13,230 nucleotides of DNA from NCBI GenBank assembly GCA_964402715.1, contig CAYODJ010000039.1:1-13230 (forward strand), written 5' to 3'. The translations under genes and the position numbers were made by a program. Positions 7,234 through 13,230 of this stretch are shown piece by piece. The notes under the pieces are model-generated. The model was given only the letters and a program-made list of their open reading frames with translations, was not told the DNA's origin and made no database searches. Source of the stretch: CALXOD01 sp964402715. Lineage in GTDB: Bacteria > Verrucomicrobiota > Lentisphaeria > Victivallales > Victivallaceae. How positions within the stretch are numbered: the first letter of the stretch is position 1; each line of letters begins with the position of its first letter.

Positions 7234-9300
7234 ATGGCCGCCCAGGAGCCGATGACCGGAACGCTGAGACCGGACGTGGAGCTGATCCGCGGCGAAAAAC
7301 CGCTCCTTTTCGACCGGCAGTCGGACGCGTATTACCGGCTTTCCCCGCTGATGGTCGAGGCGGCGTCGTTCCTGACGGAATCCATGCCGGTTTCGAAATT
7401 TCTCTCCAGACTGCGTGACAACGGCGTGGCCGTGGAGCGGGACGATCTGCTGCGGCTGCTGGCGTTCCTGCGTCAGAACGGTCTGCTCGCCCCCGAGTAC
7501 GGACAGATCGGAATCAGCCGCAGACGCCAGGAGGAGCGCAGGGAGAAGACCGCTTTCCTGCGATTCTCGGCGGCGTATCTTTATTTCAGGCTGCCGCCGT
7601 GGAGGCCGGAACGTCTCTTCGCGGCGATCGGCCCGTACGTGAGCTGGATCGCGTCGAGGCGGGTGGTCATGACGCTGCTGGTTCCGTCGCTGCTGGGCTA
7701 TCTGCTGCTGATCCGCGAGTTCGGCCAGGTGCGGACGACGTTTCTGGACACGCTGTCATGGGCCGGACTGGCGAAATATTTCACCGCGATTCTGTTTCTG
7801 AAATTCGTCCATGAGGCGGCGCACTCCCTGGCGGCGATTCATTTCGGATGCCGCGTGCGCGGCATCGGGCTGGGATTCATGGTCTTCTATCCGCGGCTCT
7901 ACACCGACACCACCGACAGCTGGCGGCTGCCGCGCCGGAGACGTCTGCTGATCGACGCGGCCGGCATCATCGCCGAGCTGCTGCTCGGCGGCGTCGCCGC
8001 GCTGCTGTGGCTCTACCTGCCGCCCGGCGCGTGGAAATCGACGATGTTCTACATTTTCGCGGTGAGCACCATTTCGACGCTTCTGGTCAACGGCAACCCG
8101 TTCATCCGCTACGACGGGTATTACATTCTGTGCGATCTGGTGAACATCGAAAACCTGATGACGCGATCCGGAGAGTACATCAGGACCTGGTGGCGCTGGC
8201 ATCTCCTGCGGCTGGGCGAAAGACCGCGCGACGAACGCGGCGCACTTCTGTTCTTCTTCGGGACGGGTTCGTTCTTCTACCGGATCTTTCTCTACACGTC
8301 GATCATCCTGGTAATCTATCACCGTTTCGTCAAGGCCGTGGCTCTGGTCATGCTGTTCTTCGAGCTGTTCAGCGTCGTCCTGTACCCAGCGTGGAGGGAG
8401 ATCGTGACGATCCGCGCCCTGTCGCGGCAGACATCCGGGTGCGCCAGATGGACGGGATGCGCCGTCGCGCTGCTGGCTCTGGGGGGGATTCTCTTCCTGC
8501 CGCTGTCCTGGGACGTCGTGCTGCCGGGCGAGACCGTCCCCGCGGTCCGCCGGCTGGTCACCGTCACCGAGGGCGGGATGCTCGTCTCGGATCTGCCGCG
8601 CCGTGATTTCCCGGTGAAGGAGGGGGACGTGCTCTTCCGGCTGTATTCCCCGCAGCTGGAGACGGGCATAAAGCGGCTGCGGGCGCTGCTGAGGTATGAT
8701 CGGACGCTCTATGATCTCCAGCAGCTCGACGAAAAGGAGTTTTCGGAGAGCGCCGTGACGCTGGAGAAGATGAACTCGGACAGCTCCGCTCTGGACGAGC
8801 TTATGCGCCGCAGGCGGGAGCTGACGGTGGTGAGCGGGGCGACCGGCGTCTTCGTGCCGTCGCTGCCGCCGCTGTCGGCGCATGCGTATCTGCCGAGGGG
8901 GCTGCAGGCGGGGGAGGTCGTCTCCAGGGAGCTGATGCTGTGCGCCTACGCCGCGGACCGCGACATAGGCAAGCTCCGCGAGGGGGACGAGGCGGTCGTC
9001 CTGCCGCGCGACTCGCTCGGAGGAATTCCCGCCAGAATCAGGGCGGTGAACCGGATCGCGGTGCGTCTGAAGGACTCCCCGCTGCTTCAGCACTACGGCG
9101 GCGTGATTCCGGTGTACGCCGACGACGCGGACGGCCGCGTCTACACGTCCGTGCTTCCGCTGTACCGCATCGAGCTGGATTTCTCCGCCCCGACGACGCT
9201 GCAGAGCGGACGCGTCGTGACCGTCAGGGTGCGTCACCGCGAGAGGCTCGCCGAGAACGTCGGCAGGCTGATTCTGTCCGCTTTCAGGAAGGAGTTCTAG
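7234..9300 (+). CDS. PqqD-like / M50 site-2-protease-like / HlyD-like fusion membrane protein
   Basis: This is a 688-residue protein. Residues about 12-86 (FDRQSDAYYRLSPLMVEAASFL, then three helices) resemble a PqqD/RRE-type peptide-binding domain. About seven membrane helices follow, roughly at 145-160, 182-200, 239-262, 271-286, 347-363, 367-384 and 407-424. The zinc motif HEAAH is at 193-197, and the third ligand is probably D294 in NPFIRYDGYYIL, the M50 family's second motif. All catalytic residues therefore appear intact. After the last helix an HlyD-like part has a first lipoyl half (about 445-472), a short helical stretch (475-528) and a second half (TVVSGATGVFVPS, 531-543). The family is often annotated as 'putative peptide zinc metalloprotease'. 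It starts 1 nt after the GAF-HlyD stop. Likely role: inner-membrane partner of the two adaptors, perhaps cleaving or handling an exported substrate. Function inferred, architecture confident. Confidence 0.85.
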   Translation: MAAQEPMTGTLRPDVELIRGEKPLLFDRQSDAYYRLSPLMVEAASFLTESMPVSKFLSRLRDNGVAVERDDLLRLLAFLRQNGLLAPEYGQIGISRRRQEERREKTAFLRFSAAYLYFRLPPWRPERLFAAIGPYVSWIASRRVVMTLLVPSLLGYLLLIREFGQVRTTFLDTLSWAGLAKYFTAILFLKFVHEAAHSLAAIHFGCRVRGIGLGFMVFYPRLYTDTTDSWRLPRRRRLLIDAAGIIAELLLGGVAALLWLYLPPGAWKSTMFYIFAVSTISTLLVNGNPFIRYDGYYILCDLVNIENLMTRSGEYIRTWWRWHLLRLGERPRDERGALLFFFGTGSFFYRIFLYTSIILVIYHRFVKAVALVMLFFELFSVVLYPAWREIVTIRALSRQTSGCARWTGCAVALLALGGILFLPLSWDVVLPGETVPAVRRLVTVTEGGMLVSDLPRRDFPVKEGDVLFRLYSPQLETGIKRLRALLRYDRTLYDLQQLDEKEFSESAVTLEKMNSDSSALDELMRRRRELTVVSGATGVFVPSLPPLSAHAYLPRGLQAGEVVSRELMLCAYAADRDIGKLREGDEAVVLPRDSLGGIPARIRAVNRIAVRLKDSPLLQHYGGVIPVYADDADGRVYTSVLPLYRIELDFSAPTTLQSGRVVTVRVRHRERLAENVGRLILSAFRKEF

Positions 9301-9301
9301 C

Positions 9302-10525
9302 CTACCGGGGATCGCGGCTCCGCGGGGGCCGGAACTCGTCGTCGTCGATACGGCGCGGCGGTTCGGTTTCGGAGACTGAGCACCGGAGGAGACGGACGAT
9401 TCTGGCGCACGCGCGTCCGTCGCCGTAGGGATTGACGGCGCGGCGCATGGCCCGATGACTCTCCTCGTCGTCCAGCAGACGCGAAACCTCCGCGACGATG
9501 CGGCCGAAATCGGAGCCGATCAGTCTCACGGCTCCGGCGTCGACGGCCTCCTGCCGTTCGGTCGAGCCGCGCATTACCAGCGCCGGCTTGTTCAGGCAGG
9601 GTGCTTCCTCCTGAATCCCGCCGCTGTCGGTCAGCACGAGATGACACTTTCCCATCAGGTGGACGAACGGCAGGTAGTCCAGCGGTTCGATGAGAAACAT
9701 GTTGGCCGGCGGATTCGCGCCGAACACCTCTCCGACGGGACGTCTGACTTGCGGGTTCATGTGCACCGGATACACGAAGTCGACGTCCGGGTACTTGGTG
9801 CACAACGCCTTGACCGCGGAGCAGATGGACAGAAAACCCTCTCCGAAGTTTTCGCGGCGGTGCGCCGTCACCAGAACCACGCGTCTGCCGGAGGCCGCGC
9901 GGCCGGGGTCGTATCCGGCGGAGCGGAGCGCGAGATCCAGATCGCCGCGCAGCGCCCCGTCGGACGCGATCAGCGACCTGATCCGCGTCAGGGCGTCTAT
10001 GCCGGTGTTGCCGCAGACGAAGATTCTGCCGCCGTCGACGCCCTCGCTGAGAAGATTCTCCCGGTTGAGACGAGTCGGCGCGAAGTGGAGGCTCGCGATC
10101 CTGCCGATGATCTGCCGGTTCATCTCCTCCGGCCACGGGTTGTAGACGTCGCGTGTGCGCAGACCGGCTTCGACATGACCCACCGGCGTCCTCCCGTAGA
10201 AGGCGCCGAGCGCGGCCGCGACGGAGGTGCAGGTGTCGCCGTGGACCAGAACGAGATCCGGACGCGATTCCCGCAGGACGCCGCGCATCCCCGTGAGCAC
10301 GAGACTCGTCACGTCGTAGAGATCCTGCCCGCGGCGCATGATGTTCAGATCGTGATCCGGCGCGATGTCGAATAGGCGCAGAACCGGATCCAGCATCTGA
10401 CGGTGCTGGCCGGTGACGCACACGACGGTGCGGAACTCGTCGGGATGTTTCCGGAGCTCCCCGACCAGCGGCGCCATCTTGATCGCTTCCGGCCGCGTGC
10501 CGAACACCAGCATGATGCTCTTCAT
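9302..10525 (-). CDS. wecB: UDP-N-acetylglucosamine 2-epimerase (non-hydrolysing)
   Basis: This 407-residue enzyme interconverts UDP-GlcNAc and UDP-ManNAc in the cytoplasm, feeding WecC for surface-polysaccharide synthesis. Family motifs are all present: VFGTRPEAIKMAPL (7-20), TGQHRQML (38-45), HGDT (D97), HVEAGLRT (E119), WPEEMNR (E133/E134), TAHRRENFGEG (H222) and TDSGGIQEEAP (299-309). These correspond to the catalytic and UDP-binding residues of E. coli WecB. The ATG at 10525 lies 2 nt after the wecC stop, so the two are translated from one message. It was chosen because the conserved N-terminus begins there, although the frame stays open upstream. The usual length is about 375 residues; this one has an extra tail of roughly 25 charged residues (about 383-407). 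Its TAG is 1 nt from the convergent M50 gene's stop. Confidence 0.97.
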   Translation of the reverse strand: MKSIMLVFGTRPEAIKMAPLVGELRKHPDEFRTVVCVTGQHRQMLDPVLRLFDIAPDHDLNIMRRGQDLYDVTSLVLTGMRGVLRESRPDLVLVHGDTCTSVAAALGAFYGRTPVGHVEAGLRTRDVYNPWPEEMNRQIIGRIASLHFAPTRLNRENLLSEGVDGGRIFVCGNTGIDALTRIRSLIASDGALRGDLDLALRSAGYDPGRAASGRRVVLVTAHRRENFGEGFLSICSAVKALCTKYPDVDFVYPVHMNPQVRRPVGEVFGANPPANMFLIEPLDYLPFVHLMGKCHLVLTDSGGIQEEAPCLNKPALVMRGSTERQEAVDAGAVRLIGSDFGRIVAEVSRLLDDEESHRAMRRAVNPYGDGRACARIVRLLRCSVSETEPPRRIDDDEFRPPRSRDPR

Positions 10526-10527
10526 CG

Positions 10528-11754
10528 TCAGAAGGAGTCCTTGTAGAGACCGCAGAAGTCGAGGATGACTTTGGACGGATCGCGGGGCAGCGTCCTGAAT
10601 TCGTCGTGAGCGACGAGGAACGCTACGATGTCCGCTTTCGCGAAAGCCTTGCGGCAGTCGGTCAGTTTGAACACCTTGTGCTTCCTGACGTTCGGTTCGA
10701 CCACCAGCAGCTCCGTGTTGTTGCAGCCCTGCATGACCTTGGTCACGATGTACTTCGCCGGAGCCTCCCGGAGGTCGTCTATGTTGGGCTTGAAGGCCAG
10801 ACCCATCATGGCCACGACCGGCTTGCGTCCGTGCTCGAGCTCGAACTTCAGCATGGCGTTCTGCACCTTCTCGGCGCACCAGAACGCCTTGTAGTTGTTG
10901 ATTTCTCGCGCCTTGGCGATCAGCTGCGCCTCGACGGGGAAGTCGGCGGTGATGAAATACGGATCCACGGCGATGCAGTGTCCCCCGACGCCGCATCCCG
11001 GCTGCAGGATGTTGACCCGCGGGTGCTGATTGGCCAGGCGGATCAGCTCCCAGACGTTGACACCGGCCTTTTCGCAGATCAGCGAAAGCTCGTTGGCGAA
11101 GGCGATCTGCACGTCACGCGAGGAATTCTCGGTGAGCTTGCACATCTCCGCCGTCTTGGCGTCGGTGCGGTGCAGACTTCCGCGCACGAACCGCGAATAG
11201 AACCGCATCGCCGCCGTCGTGGACTCCGGATCCACGCCTCCGATGACGCGGTCGTTGTGGACCAGTTCGTAGACGATGTTGCCCGGCAGCACGCGCTCCG
11301 GACAGTAGGCTATGAAAATCTTCCCTTTCAGCTCGGGCCGGATCTGGAAAATCAGCGCCGCCATTTTCTCCGTGGTCCCCACGGGCGAGGTGGACTCGAT
11401 GACATAGAGATCCCCCGGCTTGAGCAGCGGGGCGACCGAACGCGTGGCCGCCTCGACGTACGAGACGTCGGGTTCATGGTTTCCCTTGAACGGCGTCGGC
11501 ACGACGATGAAGTAGGCGTCGCAGACCGACGGCCTGGTGCTGGCTTTCAGTCTTCCTTTCCGCACCGCCTCGCGGCAGAGCCTCCGCAGGCCGGGCTCGG
11601 CGACGCGGACGTTCCCCGAGTTCGTCATTTCGACTATCCCGGGATCGATGTCGACTCCGATCACGTCGATTCCGGCTCTGGCCGCGATGACGGCGGTCGG
11701 CAGGCCGATGTAGCCCAGGCCGACGAAACATGCCTTGATTCCGTCTGATTTCAT
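10528..11754 (-). CDS. wecC: UDP-N-acetyl-D-mannosamine 6-dehydrogenase
   Basis: This 408-residue NAD-dependent enzyme oxidises UDP-ManNAc twice to UDP-ManNAcA, consuming the product of the adjacent epimerase. The N-terminal Rossmann motif is FVGLGYIGLP (10-19). The substrate-binding and central motifs are ESTSPVGTTEK (120-130), YCPERVLPG (150-158) and CKLTEN (K206, N210). The catalytic cysteine is C260 in GGHCIAVDPYF. The C-terminal UDP-binding domain contains LAFKPNIDDLRE (319-330). The length is normal for the UDP-glucose/GDP-mannose dehydrogenase family. WecC rather than another family member is favoured by pairing with wecB; UDP-GlcNAc 6-dehydrogenase (WbpA type) is the alternative. The start at 11754 has no strong ribosome site but sits just before the Rossmann strand. 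A 109-nt spacer with a hairpin separates it from the upstream dehydrogenase gene. Confidence 0.93.
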   Translation of the reverse strand: MKSDGIKACFVGLGYIGLPTAVIAARAGIDVIGVDIDPGIVEMTNSGNVRVAEPGLRRLCREAVRKGRLKASTRPSVCDAYFIVVPTPFKGNHEPDVSYVEAATRSVAPLLKPGDLYVIESTSPVGTTEKMAALIFQIRPELKGKIFIAYCPERVLPGNIVYELVHNDRVIGGVDPESTTAAMRFYSRFVRGSLHRTDAKTAEMCKLTENSSRDVQIAFANELSLICEKAGVNVWELIRLANQHPRVNILQPGCGVGGHCIAVDPYFITADFPVEAQLIAKAREINNYKAFWCAEKVQNAMLKFELEHGRKPVVAMMGLAFKPNIDDLREAPAKYIVTKVMQGCNNTELLVVEPNVRKHKVFKLTDCRKAFAKADIVAFLVAHDEFRTLPRDPSKVILDFCGLYKDSF

Positions 11755-11821
11755 ATGCCGAGGAAATCCCGCGCATCTCCGCCGCCGCGTCCGCGTCCCC
11801 CGGTGCGGACCGTGAGCAGGC

Positions 11822-11854
11822 GGAGCGGAGCCGGCGGCGGGGCGGCTCCGCTCC
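11822..11854 (-). terminator. Strong GC hairpin after the dehydrogenase stop
   Basis: Bases 11822-11833 pair perfectly with 11843-11854 (12 bp, 9-nt loop). On the minus strand the hairpin begins 9 nt after the dehydrogenase TGA (11864-11866), inside the 109-nt spacer before wecC. No T-run follows it, so it may be an inefficient terminator, an attenuator or an mRNA 3'-end stabiliser rather than a classical intrinsic terminator. Confidence 0.6.
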
Positions 11855-11863
11855 CGATCCGGT

Positions 11864-12883
11864 TCAGCGGAGATGTTCGTTGGTCATGGTCAGGAAGCGT
11901 TTCTTGCTTATGTCCGACTGCATCGGTTCGCCGTTGAAGAAGCGGTTGAACTCGTCCAGCAGGAACGGCAGGAAACGGTCGCGTCCGGTGAACCCGGCGT
12001 TGTGCGGCGTCAGTATGACGTTGTCCAGCTGGTTGAACGGAGAGTCGTCCGGCAGCGGCTCCTTGTAGAAGACGTCCAGAATCGCGGAGAAGCGGCCGCT
12101 CTGCAGCCCGCGGAGCAGCGCGTCCTCCTGGGTCAGACGGGCGCGCCCGCCGTTGACGAACGTGGCTCCGTTCTTGAGAAGCGCGAATTCCTTGTCTCCG
12201 AGCCGCTGATAATTTTCCTTGCTGACTCCGACCAGGCAGTGGAAGACGTCGGCCTGAGACAGCACCTCCTCCAGCGTCGCCTTGGTCGCGCCGACGGCGG
12301 CCAGATCGGCGGCGGAACTGTGGCTGGACGCGATCAGGACGCGCCCGGGACGGAGCGGGGCGAGGAATCTCAGCAGGTGCCTGGTCGTGTCCCCCATGCC
12401 CCAGATGCCGATGGTCATCTTCTTGATGTCCTGCATGTTTTCGGTTTCCGGCCAGTTCATGCGCTCGTCCCTGCGCAGCTTCGCGTATTTCTTCAGGTTG
12501 CGCTGGGCCAGTATGGTGGCCATCAGCGACCACTCCGCCACGGCTTCGGCCATGATCGGATTCGCGGTGGTGACATGCACGTCGGTGTTGAAAGTGGACT
12601 CGTCGACGACGTTGACGACGGAACCGGCGCAGTGCCCGACGACCCGCGCCTTGGGCGCGGATTTCAGAAACTCCTCCGTGCAGACCGGCGATCCCCATGT
12701 GGTGATGATGGCGTCGTAGTCCGCCAGACGGCTCGTCCAGTCGGGATCGGGCAGGTCGGCGTCGAACGCCGGAACGTCCACGCGGAAACCGTATTGTCCG
12801 GCCTTTCTCACGCCCTCCTCGTTCCAGAACATGCGGGCGAGTCTCCGGGAAGCGGTGGCGAACAGAATCTTCTTCTCACTCAT
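11864..12883 (-). CDS. D-isomer-specific 2-hydroxyacid dehydrogenase family protein
   Basis: This is a 339-residue NAD(P)-dependent oxidoreductase of the phosphoglycerate/lactate dehydrogenase superfamily. The nucleotide-binding loop is GIWGMGDTTRHLL (159-171), slightly unlike the usual GxGxxG. The catalytic triad is intact: R247 in NGGRAR, E275 in DVFYKEPLP and H294 in LTPHNAGFTG. Substrate-side residues include GHCAGSVVN (83-91). The exact substrate (glycerate, glyoxylate, 3-phosphoglycerate or other) cannot be set from sequence. The ATG at 12883 is chosen because AAGGAG lies 7 nt upstream; starts at 12889 or 12913 would sit on or before that site. It lies upstream of wecC-wecB on the same strand, but it has its own probable promoter and a hairpin after its stop, so it may be a separate unit with no role in sugar-nucleotide synthesis. 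Confidence 0.9.
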   Translation of the reverse strand: MSEKKILFATASRRLARMFWNEEGVRKAGQYGFRVDVPAFDADLPDPDWTSRLADYDAIITTWGSPVCTEEFLKSAPKARVVGHCAGSVVNVVDESTFNTDVHVTTANPIMAEAVAEWSLMATILAQRNLKKYAKLRRDERMNWPETENMQDIKKMTIGIWGMGDTTRHLLRFLAPLRPGRVLIASSHSSAADLAAVGATKATLEEVLSQADVFHCLVGVSKENYQRLGDKEFALLKNGATFVNGGRARLTQEDALLRGLQSGRFSAILDVFYKEPLPDDSPFNQLDNVILTPHNAGFTGRDRFLPFLLDEFNRFFNGEPMQSDISKKRFLTMTNEHLR

Positions 12884-12999
12884 TACCATTCTCCTTGGTT
12901 TGCAGGGCGGCATGCTCCGGCGCGTCGCCGGTCAAACGGCGCGAACCGGACGCGGACGCCGTCTCCATGGTTTCGGTCGCGTCTCGACGGCACGGGGGT

Positions 13000-13028
13000 A
13001 ATATATATCCCGGCGTTGAAAAAATCCA
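13000..13028 (-). promoter_or_regulatory. Putative sigma-70-type promoter for the dehydrogenase
   Basis: On the minus strand TGGATT (13028-13023) and TATATT (13005-13000) are separated by 17 bases. They match the -35 consensus at 3 of 6 positions and the -10 consensus at 5 of 6. They lie in a conspicuous AT-rich island within very GC-rich DNA. Transcription would start near 12993, leaving a leader of about 110 nt before the ATG at 12883. This is a prediction from sequence only. Confidence 0.45.
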
Positions 13029-13067
13029 GAACTGCTCCCGCGCAGTCACCGGCGTTCCGCCGGCGGA

Positions 13068-13095
13068 CGGCGGATCCGCCGCCCGGACGGATCCG
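13068..13095. promoter_or_regulatory. Two CGGATCCG palindromes upstream of the promoter
   Basis: A perfect 14-bp palindrome, CGGCGGATCCGCCG (13068-13081), contains CGGATCCG at 13071-13078, and the same octamer recurs at 13088-13095. The centres are 17 bp apart and lie about 45-70 bp upstream of the putative -35 box. They could be paired regulator-binding sites, or just features of GC-rich spacer DNA. Confidence 0.3.
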
Positions 13096-13116
13096 GGGCG
13101 GGGCGGGCGGGCGTTG

Positions 13117-13152
13117 AAGGAAAGGAGGCGGCCGGGCGTCTTCCCGGCCGCC
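13117..13152 (-). terminator. Hairpin terminator of the right-edge gene
   Basis: Bases 13127-13136 and 13143-13152 form a perfect 10-bp GC stem with a 6-nt loop. On the minus strand it is followed by the pyrimidine-rich tract TCCTTTCCTTC. It lies about 20 nt beyond the TGA of the gene entering from the right edge. It probably ends that transcript and insulates the dehydrogenase promoter. Confidence 0.65.
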
Positions 13153-13171
13153 GCACGAGGCGCGGCTACGG

Positions 13172-13230
13172 TCATATTTTCCGCATGGCGTGCGGACAGA
13201 ACACGAATTCGTCGCCTTCCCTGAGCCGGA
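13172..13230 (-). CDS. C-terminal end of an unknown protein (continues past right edge)
   Basis: On the minus strand 18 codons read RLREGDEFVFCPHAMRKI and end in TGA at 13172-13174. The alternating charged and hydrophobic pattern and the terminator-like hairpin directly downstream suggest a real gene end. The piece is too short to assign a family. The other two minus-strand frames are also open here, so the call is tentative. Confidence 0.45.
   Translation of the reverse strand, partial: RLREGDEFVFCPHAMRKI

Noticed and set aside
7756..9237. A 493-codon minus-strand open frame opposite the M50 gene
   Set aside because: It lies wholly antisense to a gene with intact zinc motifs and membrane helices, and its translation is low-complexity Arg/Gln/His-rich with no family resemblance.
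10526..10996. Upstream extension of the wecB frame to a start at 10996
   Set aside because: This part overlaps the end of wecC, reads as arginine-rich out-of-frame sequence, and the conserved WecB N-terminus begins at the ATG at 10525.
10606..11748. A 380-codon plus-strand open frame opposite wecC
   Set aside because: It is a shadow of wecC, whose catalytic motifs are unambiguous on the minus strand.
12884..12913. Longer dehydrogenase start giving ten extra residues
   Set aside because: The AAGGAG ribosome site lies inside this stretch, 7 nt before the ATG at 12883, so the shorter start is better supported.
11873..13117. A 414-codon plus-strand open frame opposite the dehydrogenase and its upstream region
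   Set aside because: It runs through the dehydrogenase antisense and across the promoter and palindrome region; its translation is Arg/Gly/Asp-rich with no motif.

Overview
The window looks like GC-rich chromosome from a diderm (Gram-negative) bacterium. Pmp-type repeats in a giant surface protein, and a fusion of an M50 metallopeptidase with an HlyD-type adaptor, are compatible with the PVC group (Lentisphaerota, Kiritimatiellota or Planctomycetota). That placement is an inference from gene style; no rRNA or tRNA gene is present to anchor it.

Plus strand, left half (2-9300): a tight run of four genes. The first is a giant surface protein that enters the window already open, so its true start lies further left. 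About 1,030 residues of parallel beta-helix with Chlamydia-Pmp-style FxxN/GGA[IV] repeats are followed by alternating YDG and MBG-like domains. These include a base-perfect 528-bp tandem duplication. A short acidic, aromatic-rich C-terminus has no recognisable autotransporter barrel or sorting signal. It is followed at once by a secreted RND/HlyD-type periplasmic adaptor, a protein with an N-terminal GAF-like domain, one membrane helix and an HlyD-like periplasmic part, and a polytopic M50 (site-2-protease-like) protein with an N-terminal PqqD-like domain and a C-terminal HlyD-like domain. The spacings (15-nt gap, 11-nt overlap, 1-nt gap) indicate one transcription unit. No ABC ATPase, RND pump or TolC-like channel is encoded in the window. 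I infer that the three downstream genes are a dedicated, non-canonical export, processing or anchoring apparatus for the giant protein.

Minus strand, right half (12883-9302): three genes read leftwards: a D-isomer-specific 2-hydroxyacid dehydrogenase, wecC (UDP-ManNAc 6-dehydrogenase) and wecB (UDP-GlcNAc 2-epimerase). WecB and WecC catalyse the two consecutive steps from UDP-GlcNAc to UDP-ManNAcA, a precursor for surface polysaccharide. The dehydrogenase has its own likely promoter and is separated from wecC by a strong 12-bp hairpin. wecB ends one base from the end of the M50 gene, so the two units converge tail to tail with no room for a terminator between them.

Right edge (12884-13230): a control region with a putative minus-strand promoter in a small AT-rich island, two CGGATCCG palindromes, a hairpin terminator, and the last 18 codons of another minus-strand gene that leaves the window. 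I see no tRNA, rRNA, CRISPR array, insertion sequence or prophage gene.
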